Source: UBA8828 sp964510855
GTDB lineage: Bacteria; Verrucomicrobiota; Verrucomicrobiia; Opitutales; UBA953
NCBI GenBank assembly: GCA_964510855.1
Contig: CAZEDB010000002.1
Span: forward strand, 62,001-126,000
Reading direction: 5' to 3'
DNA: 64,000 nt
The translations under genes and the position numbers were made by a program. Below, one piece after another: positions 16,346 through 24,876 of the stretch. Within the stretch, counting starts at the first letter, position 1. Every line of letters begins with the position of its first letter. Below the pieces are notes generated by a model. It had not been told where the DNA came from, searched no databases, and saw only the letters and a program-made list of their open reading frames with translations.

Positions 16346-17683
16346 TTAGGGCTGGAGGGCGCTGAAACCTTCGTCGAGGGCGGCACGTAAGGCAGCTACG
16401 AGATCGGTCCGTGGTACATCGACCTCGGCTCGGCTGGCGACATCTCGTACTTTGGCAACGCCTCGGCTGACTTCCTCTCCACCATACACTAGGGCAAATC
16501 GTGCTGCGACGGTTTCTGCAGCTTGCATGAGTTTAGGGAATTTTCCTTCACGTAAGTTATAGTCGACGCGTACACCCGCAGCGCGAAGGGTGGCAATATC
16601 GGCTAGGGCGCTAGCGCGTACATCTGCCCCAAGAATAGCAACAAAGACGTCAGGACCATCGGCGTAGGTGGGCGTGAGTCCTTTAGATTCGAGTAAGTTA
16701 GCTACCGTCACATCGCCCATGCCAAAACCTACGGCAGGCAAAGCAGGCCCGCCCATACGCTCAATCAGGGTATCATAACGTCCACCCCCAGCGAGGGCAC
16801 GCTGTTCGCCTTCAGCGTCAAAAGCTTCGAAGACAAACCCGGTGTAGTAAGCTAGACCACGGACAATTCCTAAATCGATTTTGACCAGGTCTCCCATTCC
16901 TAAGGCTGTGAGATGTCCGAGGAGTTCACGCCATTCAACTAAGCGAGCTTGCACCGCAGCATCGGATCCTGCCACAGCTTCAAGTTGAGTTAAGTCTCGA
17001 ACCGCTGCCAGTCGACGAGCCTCAGCCAGAATCTTTCCGGCATCTACCACCGAGGTCCCAACTGCGGACTGAATCTGTAGGAGTAATTCGGCCTCGGTGG
17101 CACGCTCGAGCTTGTCGATGACATTAAGAACAGCCGGTGCAGACGCCTCGGGAACCCCAAGTGAGGCCAAGATACGAAACCAAAGTGTACGATCGGAAAG
17201 TCGAATCGCAAAGCTCGTCCGCGTTAAACCGAAACCCAATAAACAGTCTGCGCAGAGGGCGATAATTTCAGCGTCCGCAGCTGGACCTGACTCTCCTAGT
17301 AAGTCGGCATTAAGTTGATAGAAGGAACGCAAACGGCCCTTCTGTTGTTTCTCATAGCGAAAGCATTCGCCAATAGAGAACCAACGAATCGGTTTGGGTA
17401 AGCCATTAGCACGTGCCGCCACCATCCGCGCCAAGGTCGGCGTCATTTCGGGTCGTAGGGTAACCGCACGTTCGCCCTTATCGGTAAAATTGAAAAGCTG
17501 ACGGACAATTTCATCGCCTGACTTTGCCGTTAGCAATTCCAACGGCTCAAGTACTGGACCTTCCCATTCGCGAAAACCATAGCGGCGACAGGCCACCCGC
17601 CAGACCTCTAGGATATGACCAAGCCGAGCACGCTCTTCTGGATAGAAAGCGCGGAAGCCAGGCAGTGACTCAAACTTGGACAT
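16346..17683 (-). CDS. hisS: histidyl-tRNA synthetase
   Basis: 445 residues, normal for class II HisRS, which charges tRNA-His. Motif 1 region GFREWEGPVLEPLELL, motif 2 with FRYEKQQKGRLRSFYQLNAD and TLRPEMTPTLAR, the histidine-specific RGLAYYTGFVFEAFD (HisA-type signature) and GGRYDTLIERMGGP with motif 3 VGFGMGDVTV are all visible. Residues about 345-435 form the HGTP anticodon-binding domain (VFVAILGADVRASALADIA, FALVYGGEEVS). The LAYYTG signature makes HisRS more likely than the HisZ paralogue, which lacks part of it. It lies 12 bp downstream of the HU gene and 4 bp upstream of murJ. Confidence 0.95.
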   Translation of the reverse strand: MSKFESLPGFRAFYPEERARLGHILEVWRVACRRYGFREWEGPVLEPLELLTAKSGDEIVRQLFNFTDKGERAVTLRPEMTPTLARMVAARANGLPKPIRWFSIGECFRYEKQQKGRLRSFYQLNADLLGESGPAADAEIIALCADCLLGFGLTRTSFAIRLSDRTLWFRILASLGVPEASAPAVLNVIDKLERATEAELLLQIQSAVGTSVVDAGKILAEARRLAAVRDLTQLEAVAGSDAAVQARLVEWRELLGHLTALGMGDLVKIDLGIVRGLAYYTGFVFEAFDAEGEQRALAGGGRYDTLIERMGGPALPAVGFGMGDVTVANLLESKGLTPTYADGPDVFVAILGADVRASALADIATLRAAGVRVDYNLREGKFPKLMQAAETVAARFALVYGGEEVSRGVAKVRDVASRAEVDVPRTDLVAALRAALDEGFSALQP

Positions 17684-17695
17684 GCCCAGACAGCC

Positions 17696-18064
17696 TTAAG
17701 CAGCAGGCGAGGTCGGCGAAGATCCTGCTTCTGGTGATGAGGGATACTGGAAGCGCCCAATGTCCGTCTCGCGTAACGCTTTCTTCATTTCCTTACCGGC
17801 TTTAAACTTAACCACCGCCCGACGGGGAATAACCACATCGGTCTCGGGCTTATTGGGGTTTCGTCCGATACGACTTTCACGTACTTGGACTTCGAAGACA
17901 CCAAAGTTACGCAGCTCGACATCGCGACCTTGCAAGAGTGCCTCTTGGATAATTTCCAAGGTGCGTTGCACGGCATCGCGAATGGCTTTTTGAGGATGGT
18001 TGGTCTCTTCGAAAATCTTCAGGACGATTTCGCGCTTCGTGAGATTGGCAGGCTTGGAGGACAT
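17696..18064 (-). CDS. HU/IHF-family DNA-binding protein
   Basis: 122 residues, longer than typical HU (about 90) because of a Ser/Pro-rich C-terminal tail. The core begins LTKREIVLKIFEETNHPQKA, followed by LEIIQEALLQGRDVELRNFG and the beta-arm RESRIGRNPNKPETDVVIPR with the conserved RNP motif and Pro at the tip. The core ends with VVKFKAGKEMKKAL. Such proteins bend DNA in nucleoid compaction. The arm and the LRNFGVFEV segment resemble both HU and IHF; subtype is not decided. The gene is about 100 bp downstream of yicC with no strong terminator visible, and 12 bp upstream of hisS. Confidence 0.93.
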   Translation of the reverse strand: MSSKPANLTKREIVLKIFEETNHPQKAIRDAVQRTLEIIQEALLQGRDVELRNFGVFEVQVRESRIGRNPNKPETDVVIPRRAVVKFKAGKEMKKALRETDIGRFQYPSSPEAGSSPTSPAA

Positions 18065-18170
18065 AGTCGTGAAGACCCAATGGAACCAAGCGACATGGAC
18101 TTGGCAAGTCCCCTAAACCAAAGCAGGGCAGGAATTTAAGCCAATATTAGGGGGATTAGCCCAGAAAGCC

Positions 18171-19028
18171 CTACTCGAGGTTCTGCACCTGCTCGCGGAA
18201 GCGCTCAATTTCGACTTTAGCAGCCAAAACCGCCTCTGTGGTGGCTATTTCCGAGGCCTTACTACCGACTGTATTAACTTCACGTAAAAGCTCTTGGGTC
18301 AGGAAATCGAGGGCCCGTCCTGAAGCGACTTCCTTAAGCAAGGCACTGGCCTGCCGTAAGTGGCTTCGCAGACGAATAATTTCCTCCGTGATGTCGGCCC
18401 GGTCGGCAGCGAGTGCAAGTTCCTTCAAGACCCGCTCGTCCTTTGAATCAATCTCGAGTCCCATTTCTCCCAAGCGCTTAAACAAGCGTTCGCGTTGGCG
18501 AGCAGGTCCATCTTTTGCAGAGTTGGCCATCTTGTCTGCGAGTTCAGTTAGAACCTGCAGGCGATGCTGGAGATCTTGAGCTAAAGCCTCACCTTCACGA
18601 CTTCGCATAGCGGTATGAGCTTGCAGGGCACTTTGGAGCGCAGCCTGAACCTCGGTCTTCACCCCATCAGCGGAAGGAAGACCCGCTACGCTTGAGCGCT
18701 CACTTATACGGAGCAAAACATCCCAGTCGGGCTCGCCAGGAATACCGACTTGATGAGCTAGATCTCGCAACTGTTTGAGCGGGCCGGCAAGGTCTTGAGC
18801 CGAGAGTGCGGGGCGCTCGACCACGAAACGTACCGTGACTTTACCGCGACTTATTACCCCACGAATCTCGGCCGCAAGGGCGGGCTCGAGCGACGACCAC
18901 TCTGAGGGCAGATGAAGGCTAAGCGCGAGACCCCGTTGATTAACCGAGGCTACTTCAACAGCAAAGAGATGCGAGCCCGTGCGACCTTCCGCCCGTCCAA
19001 AACCTGTCATTGAGCGTGGGCTAGCCAT
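18171..19028 (-). CDS. YicC family protein
   Basis: 285 residues, the usual YicC length. The start MTGFGRAEG (here MASPRSMTGFGRAEG), the segment VEVASVNQRGLALSLHLP, RGKVTVRFVVER and the C-terminal domain with DERVLKELALAADRADITEE and FLTQELLREVNTVGSKASE match the YicC N- and C-terminal domains. In E. coli YicC has been described as an endoribonuclease that promotes turnover of certain RNAs. In many bacteria the gene precedes gmk, which is not the case here. It begins 3 bases after trpB, so the two are almost certainly co-transcribed. Confidence 0.92.
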   Translation of the reverse strand: MASPRSMTGFGRAEGRTGSHLFAVEVASVNQRGLALSLHLPSEWSSLEPALAAEIRGVISRGKVTVRFVVERPALSAQDLAGPLKQLRDLAHQVGIPGEPDWDVLLRISERSSVAGLPSADGVKTEVQAALQSALQAHTAMRSREGEALAQDLQHRLQVLTELADKMANSAKDGPARQRERLFKRLGEMGLEIDSKDERVLKELALAADRADITEEIIRLRSHLRQASALLKEVASGRALDFLTQELLREVNTVGSKASEIATTEAVLAAKVEIERFREQVQNLE

Positions 19029-19031
19029 AAC

Positions 19032-20267
19032 TTAGAGTCGAATTTCGACGCCCATCGCACGTGCCGCAGACCAAACATCCTTATCTCCACGGCCCGAGAG
19101 ATTAACTAAAAGCACTTTATCAGGGGACAGGCTGGCTGCACGACGGAAAGCCCAAGCCAAAGCGTGACTGGTCTCAAGGGCGGGGATGATGCCTTCGGAG
19201 CGTGAAAGAAGTTGGAAAGCATCTAAGGTTTCGGTGTCATTCGCATGACCATAGGAGATACGTCCGCGATCATGGTAATAGGCGTGTTCGGGTCCAACGG
19301 CCGCATAGTCGAGTCCGGCTGAAACCGAATGCGTGCCTTCAATCTGACCTTCTTGATCCTGCAACAAGTAGGTCATGCAGCCCTGAAGAACGCCAACCCG
19401 ACCGCCAGCAAAGCGTGCCGCATGGTCACCGCGCGACAAGCTACGTCCACCCGCTTCCACCCCAACAAGTTTTACCTCAGGATCGTCCAAGTATTCAAAG
19501 AAACTTCCGATGGCATTAGAACCGCCGCCCACGCAAGCCACCACCTCATCTGGGAGACGACCTTCGGCGGCCAACATTTGTGCGCGAGACTCCACTGAGA
19601 TGATGCGATGAAAATCCCGTACCATCATCGGGTAAGGGTGGGAACCGTAAGCAGTGCCGAGAATGTAATGTGTATCCTCTACATTCGTGACCCAATCGCG
19701 CATGGCTTCGTTGACCGCCTCCTTAAGAGTGCGTTGGCCGGCGCTCACACCCCGGACTTCTGCACCCATCAGGCGCATGCGATAGACGTTAAGGGCCTGA
19801 CGCTCCATGTCGGCCTCGCCCATATAAATAACCGCCTTCATACCAAAACGAGCGCAAACCGCAGCCGTAGCTGTACCGTGCTGACCTGCGCCAGTCTCGG
19901 CGATTATCCGAGTTTTACCCATGCGACGAGCAAGCAGAGCTTGTCCGATAACATTATTTATTTTGTGTGCTCCCGTATGAAGTAAATCCTCACGCTTCAG
20001 ATAAACTTTCGCGCCACCCAAGTGCTTGGTTAGCGTCTCTGCTAAGTAGAGCCCGGTGGGACGGCCTGCGACCACGCGTAAGAGGCGAGCGTACTCCTCG
20101 CGAAATGTCGGATCCTGACGAGCCGACGCATAGGCATCGCTCAAAGCCAAGAGCGGCGTCATCAAGGTCTCAGGTACATACATACCACCATAGGCTCCGA
20201 AGCGTCCGCGTGCATCGGGGAGGCAAAAACGCGGAGCGTCGGTAGGAATGAGGGAGGATACCTGCAT
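19032..20267 (-). CDS. trpB: tryptophan synthase beta chain
   Basis: 411 residues from ATG 20267, normal for TrpB; an in-frame TTG further upstream is less likely. TrpB condenses indole with L-serine using PLP. The N-terminus GRFGAYGGMYVPETLMTPL, the PLP lysine in LLHTGAHKINNVIGQALLA, ETGAGQHGTATAAVCA, the phosphate loop VGGGSNAIGSFFEY, VEAGGRSL and the late LLVNLSGRGDKD are all diagnostic of the TrpB1 type. No trpA follows; the next gene is yicC, so the alpha subunit must be elsewhere or the operon has been broken up. Upstream, the divergent uppP starts 87 bp away. Confidence 0.96.
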   Translation of the reverse strand: MQVSSLIPTDAPRFCLPDARGRFGAYGGMYVPETLMTPLLALSDAYASARQDPTFREEYARLLRVVAGRPTGLYLAETLTKHLGGAKVYLKREDLLHTGAHKINNVIGQALLARRMGKTRIIAETGAGQHGTATAAVCARFGMKAVIYMGEADMERQALNVYRMRLMGAEVRGVSAGQRTLKEAVNEAMRDWVTNVEDTHYILGTAYGSHPYPMMVRDFHRIISVESRAQMLAAEGRLPDEVVACVGGGSNAIGSFFEYLDDPEVKLVGVEAGGRSLSRGDHAARFAGGRVGVLQGCMTYLLQDQEGQIEGTHSVSAGLDYAAVGPEHAYYHDRGRISYGHANDTETLDAFQLLSRSEGIIPALETSHALAWAFRRAASLSPDKVLLVNLSGRGDKDVWSAARAMGVEIRL

Positions 20268-20354
20268 AGACCCAACAAAGGCAGAGCCGGCCAAAGGTCA
20301 AAGCCTGAAGCCTTTCCCCTTCCCTCCCCCGCTCGGCTGGCTTAATACCCCCTA

Positions 20355-21299
20355 ATGGTTGTGAGGCTACTTTTAACCGTAGGATGGGTGTCCGGGCTGT
20401 TCGCAGCGGGTGCCGAATGTGACCCCGCAGAAGTACGTGCTGACTTTACGACCCAGCGTGCTTGGGTAACCGGACTAGTAGAAGGGGCTACCGAATTCCT
20501 CCCCGTTTCCTCAACTGGACACCTCATCCTAGCTAATGACTTACTCAAAGTGGATGATAATGCCGAGGTCACCATCACAGGTGTGGTCGATGGCTCAGGT
20601 CAACCCGTTACGCTTAAGCGAGCGGCCGACGACTACTTAGTCATCGTCCAAGTCGGCGCCATTCTTGCTGTGGTCGCTGCTTTCTGGCGACGGTTTCGCT
20701 CACCCAACCCCAGAGTCGTCATTTCTGTCTGTGTCGCCTTTATCCCCGCAGCGGTCATCGGCCTGTTGCTGAAAGATTTAATTGAGACCTATCTTTTTTC
20801 TTACTGGGTAGTTGCGGGTGCTTTACTGTTGGGCGGCATCGGTATGCTTTGGGCCGATCGCCAGTGGCCCCGCGAGGATCCCCCGGAAGTTGATGAACTC
20901 GATACGCTTTCGCTCCCCCAAGCCTTTCGTATCGGATGCTTTCAGTGCCTAGCATTGATTCCCGGAACTAGCCGCTCGCTTGCTACCTTATTAGGAGGAC
21001 GGGCGGCAGGACTTTCTCACGCTGCGGCAGCCGAGTTTTCTTTTTTAGTGGGCTTTGTTACCTTAACCGCAGCCTCAGCTTACAAGGCCTGGAAACTCGG
21101 CCCTGCCTTAACTGAAATTTATCCCTTAGGACCTGCCCTCTTGGCTCTCGTCGTCGCATTTGTAGTGGCCTACCTGACAGCAGGTTGGCTGGTACGTCAT
21201 CTCCAAGCTAAGGGCTTCAAGCTTTTTGCCTGGTATCGTATCGTCCTAGGCTCAGCCCTTCTGATTGTGCCTGTGCTGGCGGCACTGATGCAGGTTTAG
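20355..21299 (+). CDS. uppP: undecaprenyl-diphosphatase
   Basis: 314 residues, longer than the roughly 270 of most BacA/UppP enzymes. It dephosphorylates undecaprenyl diphosphate at the membrane to recycle the wall lipid carrier. The two signature motifs are present: GLVEGATEFLPVSSTGHL with the catalytic Glu, Ser and His residues, and PGTSRSLATLLGGRAAG with its Arg, followed by AAAAEFSFLVGFVTL. Extra length comes from a hydrophobic N-terminal extension of about 35 residues (possible extra helix or signal) and an insertion of about 20 residues after LANDLLKV with beta-like NAEVTITGVVDGSGQPV. At least seven hydrophobic helices follow. It is convergent with the Minf_1886 gene. Confidence 0.94.
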   Translation: MVVRLLLTVGWVSGLFAAGAECDPAEVRADFTTQRAWVTGLVEGATEFLPVSSTGHLILANDLLKVDDNAEVTITGVVDGSGQPVTLKRAADDYLVIVQVGAILAVVAAFWRRFRSPNPRVVISVCVAFIPAAVIGLLLKDLIETYLFSYWVVAGALLLGGIGMLWADRQWPREDPPEVDELDTLSLPQAFRIGCFQCLALIPGTSRSLATLLGGRAAGLSHAAAAEFSFLVGFVTLTAASAYKAWKLGPALTEIYPLGPALLALVVAFVVAYLTAGWLVRHLQAKGFKLFAWYRIVLGSALLIVPVLAALMQV

Positions 21300-21302
21300 A
21301 AA

Positions 21303-21758
21303 TTAATTTTTCTTGGAGCTAGGCTCAAAGGGACGGACAAATGCCTCCTTGAAATCGTAGACCGCAGAAAAGTCCTGCGGCTGGTCGTCATCCGATTTGC
21401 CGAATAGGCCAGACTCGATAAGGTTAAAGACGATATTGCCGACATCCGAAGTACGGCGAACACCCCAGTTATGCAAAAGGGGAAAGGCCATCGGACCGTA
21501 GGCCTCAAGACAATGGGCACGAAAACCTTCGAGCACTTGCGGACCCGATACATGGCGCGACTTAGAAGTTAGCCGAACGCCTTTGCGCGGTTCACCGTGA
21601 ACCGTACGTTGGGCATGATCTAAACCCAAGCGTACCGCATGATAGGCTTGGGGACGGTAACGTGGATCCTTAGCCACACACCCGCGAATGACTTCATCAA
21701 TGTCCATCGCTTGGGCATAAAAGACGTTGCCTTCAGACGGAAGCGAAAAGCACCGCAA
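21303..21758 (-). CDS. Minf_1886 family conserved protein
   Basis: 151 residues if the TTG at 21758 is the start, supported by GAGGA five bases upstream. An alternative ATG at 21707 gives 134 residues (MDIDEVIRGC...) but has no visible ribosome site. The pattern KDPRYRPQAYHAVRLGLDHA, RHVSGPQVLEGFRAHCLEAY, GPMAFPLLHNWGVRRTSDVG, NIVFNLIESGLFGKS and DFSAVYDFKEAF is that of the Minf_1886 family (also called Plancto_Ver_chp). This is a small conserved protein found mainly in Planctomycetota and Verrucomicrobiota, with no known function. It helps identify the phylum. Only 29 bp separate its start from the divergent ADP-ribosylglycohydrolase gene. Confidence 0.85.
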   Translation of the reverse strand: MRCFSLPSEGNVFYAQAMDIDEVIRGCVAKDPRYRPQAYHAVRLGLDHAQRTVHGEPRKGVRLTSKSRHVSGPQVLEGFRAHCLEAYGPMAFPLLHNWGVRRTSDVGNIVFNLIESGLFGKSDDDQPQDFSAVYDFKEAFVRPFEPSSKKN

Positions 21759-21775
21759 AAACTTCCTCTGTATGT

Positions 21776-21781
21776 TATAAT
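21776..21781 (+). promoter_or_regulatory. extended -10 promoter element (TGtTATAAT) abutting the ADP-ribosylglycohydrolase start
   Basis: A perfect TATAAT at 21776-21781 is preceded by TG at the extended -10 position (21773-21774). It ends 6 bases before the ATG at 21788, so transcription would begin at or next to the start codon, predicting a leaderless mRNA. No TTGACA-like -35 is seen, as is usual with extended -10 promoters. On the opposite strand the same AT-rich core could serve the Minf_1886 gene. Confidence 0.5.
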
Positions 21782-21787
21782 CTTACC

Positions 21788-22585
21788 ATGCTTGGCGCAA
21801 TTGCAGGGGATATCATCGGTTCGGTGCATGAGTTCTCACGAAATGAGGACCTTGACTTTGTACTTTTTCCCCCGACCGCTGCCCCGACGGATGACTCTCT
21901 TTTAACCTGTGCCCTAGCATCGGCTTGTTTGAGCCCAACGCCCGATTACCAAGCTGAACTCATCAAGGCTTTTAATCTCTCTCAGGAAAGACCCCATGCA
22001 GGAAAAATCCAGCCCGGGTGGGGTTCAGGATTCGCCGATTGGGCAGTTAACCCCGGACCTAAGGGAAATAAATCGTATGGAAACGGAGCCGCTATGCGCG
22101 TTTCACCGATTGCATGGGCTTACGCCAAAAAGGCAGAGGTGCTGCGTGAAGCGCGTCGCTCAGCTCTCCCTTCTCATGCCCATCCTGAGGGTATACGCGG
22201 TGCCCAAGCCACCGCACTTGCGATTTGGACGGCACGTCTGACGCGGGACCCCAAAGCGGTACGGCAAGCAGTTGAAACTTTTTACGACCCACTGCCCACC
22301 CTCGATCATATCCGAAAAACTCATAGCTATAACGAAACCTGCCAAGGTTGTGTGCCCGATGCTCTAGTTATCGCCTGCGAGGCCCCCGACTTTGAGACCG
22401 CGATTCGCTGGGCCTGCTCCATACGCGGCGATGCCGATACCTTAGCCGCCATTGCAGGGGGTGTTGCGGAAGCGCTCTATGGTATCCCTCTAAGTATTGC
22501 TCATGAAGCCGAGCAGCGCCTCACCCGTTGCTATCCATGGGCCGCTACCTCTTTAAAGGCTGCCCGTCAGCGATGGTGCACTTAG
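21788..22585 (+). CDS. ADP-ribosylglycohydrolase family protein
   Basis: 265 residues. The DraG/ARH fold is shown by the N-terminal MLGAIAGDIIGSVHEF, the metal-binding TDDSLLTCALASACL, YGNGAAMRVSPIAWAYAKK and the C-terminal metal site CSIRGDADTLAAIAGGVAEA. These Asp residues bind the two divalent metals that activate water to remove ADP-ribose from a protein or nucleic acid. No ADP-ribosyltransferase gene is nearby, so the substrate is unknown; both regulatory and phage-defence roles are known in the wider family. No signal peptide is present, so it is cytoplasmic. No ribosome site can be seen, in keeping with the adjacent extended -10 element and a leaderless transcript. Confidence 0.9.
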   Translation: MLGAIAGDIIGSVHEFSRNEDLDFVLFPPTAAPTDDSLLTCALASACLSPTPDYQAELIKAFNLSQERPHAGKIQPGWGSGFADWAVNPGPKGNKSYGNGAAMRVSPIAWAYAKKAEVLREARRSALPSHAHPEGIRGAQATALAIWTARLTRDPKAVRQAVETFYDPLPTLDHIRKTHSYNETCQGCVPDALVIACEAPDFETAIRWACSIRGDADTLAAIAGGVAEALYGIPLSIAHEAEQRLTRCYPWAATSLKAARQRWCT

Positions 22586-22628
22586 CTGGGCATTGCATCC
22601 TTTCGTGAGGGCGGCTTAGTCTGACGAC

Positions 22629-24872
22629 GTGAGCCGGCCCCTGTGTCCTCTTCTCGTCCTCCTGCTTTTCGTGGCAAGTGGTTGGGGGATGGATATCACC
22701 TCACAGGGCCAGTTGGCTCGCGTAGTTTGGTTAGGTGCATCCAAGACCGAGCGGGAATCGCTTCCTTTACCTGGCTCGAACGGAGCCTTGGCTTGGGTGC
22801 AATTTTCCAAAGGGGAAGTACACATTCGATTGGGACATTCTGGGGCCTATGATGCGGATGAAATCCCCAGAGGGCTTGGGGTGATTCGACTCCGCCCCTC
22901 AGGAGTTGATCTAGCCAAACCTAAATCCGTGCGTCAAACGCTCCTGACCGACCAAGGTTTGATTGAACTCGAAGTACATTCGGAAGCAGGTGTGAAACAC
23001 GAGTGGCGACTTTGGTTTGCTACCGAGACTCTGATTATCGAAACCCGCAGCTCGCAGCCAGTAGGTCACGAGTTAACCTTCGGGCATTGGCGCGCAGCGC
23101 CCACCATCAGGGGCGATGATCGCGTCACCGTGGTTGATGGCGCCCTACTCTACGCCCACCAAAACTCGAACGCCCGCCGCGCCCGACAACTCGCGGAGAA
23201 TCAAGGTATAGATGCTAAAGTCTTGGAGGGCTTCATTGCCGAACGCGCCTATGGTCTTGCGATTGCGGGTCGTGGAGGCCTGCGCTGGCAATACCCTCAA
23301 GCTCAACAAGTAGCAGGCGCACCCGGCCATGAATGGGTTGGCACCCTGCCTGCCAGCGGGGAGCACTTAATAGCCGTCACCTTAGGTGCAGCGCCAAAAT
23401 TGAATCCTGAGAATCTTGCCCATCGATCTAATCTTTTACTCAGTCCCGATGTTCTTTCGGCCGTACGTCAAACCGCAAGAAATCGCTGGGAGGAATTTTG
23501 GCGTCGTAGCGGTGTGATCATTAACGGAAAAGCAGGGAAAGGCGACGCAGCCCACCGAGCTGGCCTCTCGCACACCCTTTTTAAATTTATTCAAGCTGCC
23601 AATCACGACGCGGAAATACCTCTTAGGCCATCAGGTGGAACGCTCCCGTTACTCAAGGCGGGCAGCCAAAATCCCGATGAACGACTGCAACCTTTAGACT
23701 TTACCGGTCAAAGTCTGCGTTGGACTGCTTGGCCTCACGTGCTTTGGGGCGACGTTGAATTAGCCAATCCGCTCTTTCGTTTTTATCGCGAGCGTCACAA
23801 CCTAGCGCAGGCACGGGCAAAACGTCTAAAGATCATGGGTGCACTTTACCCCGAGCAGCTAACCCTAGCCGGGCTGACGGTGGGCTCGGTTAATGCAGAG
23901 GGTTTTCCCCAAGATGCTTCAGTCACGCGCCACTTCACGAGTAGCTTAGAAATCGGGTGGATGGCGGTGCAGTCCAAACTCTACAGTAACCGTGATTTAC
24001 GCCCTGACCTGCCCTGGATACTCAATACCGTGCGCTCGATTGAGAGCCTTTATACTCCTAAGGTTCGGAGTGACACCAAGAAGGCGACCCCAGTGGCTAC
24101 GGTTAGTGATACGCCTCTAGTTATATCTCCTGCCAACGCGCTCGAAGTTGCCTCGGGATGTACCAATCCCGCGGATTTAGTCGCGGCCTTACAAGCACTC
24201 GTTCCCGCACTCGCGCAGCATCCTGATGTAGCAGGCAACGATAAGGCGATGCTCGGCGCCCTGACGAAACGACTTCCTGAACTCCCCGTAGGCAAACAAG
24301 GCGAAGTTGAGTACCTTGCCCTCGCAGATAAATTTAACCGAGTAACTCGAAGTTCGGACTTACCTGAGATGCATGCGGTCTGGCCCTTTGCCCAAGCTGG
24401 AGTAGCCAACCCGCTTCGATTTGAAATCGCACGGGCAACTTGGACGTCTCCCAGCGTCAAACAACGTCGCGCCTTAGGACAACCTTCGGTAACGCTTCTA
24501 GCCTCGCTCGGTTATGCTGAGGAAGCTGGACAAGCCCTACTCGCAAGCTGGGGCGAAGGCCAAGCCCAGGAGAACTTCCCCTATTTAATTGGCTCAAGCG
24601 CCCGGGGTACCCCCGACTTTGTTCGGGCGGGGGACGCTATGGCGGGTCTCCATACCATGCTCGTGGCGGCTGAACCGAGCGCCGAGGGGAGAATCTTTTT
24701 ACTACCGGCTTGGCCTAAGAATTGGGATGTGACTTTCCGCTTACGCGTACCAGGCAACACCCAAATAGATGCGGTGATTGAGGGCGGGGTTATTCGATCC
24801 TTAGTAGTTAATCCACTCGTACGACGTGACCAAGTAACGGTACCGCCAGAATGGAAGCTCCCGCCTCGCTAG
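22629..24872 (+). CDS. secreted GH95-like/DUF5703-related glycoside hydrolase
   Basis: 747 residues, starting at a GTG. The first 20 residues are a signal peptide (LLVLLLFVASGWG). The N-terminal beta-rich part (PLPGSNGALAWVQFSKGEVH) and a central all-alpha region are followed by a C-terminal beta domain containing RIFLLPAWPKNWDVTFRLRV and NTQIDAVIEGGVIRSLVV. This layout, especially the 'LLPAWP-x-x-W' strand, resembles GH95 and the DUF5703 glycosidase relatives. GH95 members are alpha-L-fucosidases or galactosidases, which would suit the fucose theme, but similarity is only recalled by pattern and the catalytic residues could not be assigned. It lies 4 bp before the convergent methyltransferase gene. 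Export is likely; substrate is unknown. Confidence 0.6.
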   Translation: MSRPLCPLLVLLLFVASGWGMDITSQGQLARVVWLGASKTERESLPLPGSNGALAWVQFSKGEVHIRLGHSGAYDADEIPRGLGVIRLRPSGVDLAKPKSVRQTLLTDQGLIELEVHSEAGVKHEWRLWFATETLIIETRSSQPVGHELTFGHWRAAPTIRGDDRVTVVDGALLYAHQNSNARRARQLAENQGIDAKVLEGFIAERAYGLAIAGRGGLRWQYPQAQQVAGAPGHEWVGTLPASGEHLIAVTLGAAPKLNPENLAHRSNLLLSPDVLSAVRQTARNRWEEFWRRSGVIINGKAGKGDAAHRAGLSHTLFKFIQAANHDAEIPLRPSGGTLPLLKAGSQNPDERLQPLDFTGQSLRWTAWPHVLWGDVELANPLFRFYRERHNLAQARAKRLKIMGALYPEQLTLAGLTVGSVNAEGFPQDASVTRHFTSSLEIGWMAVQSKLYSNRDLRPDLPWILNTVRSIESLYTPKVRSDTKKATPVATVSDTPLVISPANALEVASGCTNPADLVAALQALVPALAQHPDVAGNDKAMLGALTKRLPELPVGKQGEVEYLALADKFNRVTRSSDLPEMHAVWPFAQAGVANPLRFEIARATWTSPSVKQRRALGQPSVTLLASLGYAEEAGQALLASWGEGQAQENFPYLIGSSARGTPDFVRAGDAMAGLHTMLVAAEPSAEGRIFLLPAWPKNWDVTFRLRVPGNTQIDAVIEGGVIRSLVVNPLVRRDQVTVPPEWKLPPR

Positions 24873-24876
24873 GAAC

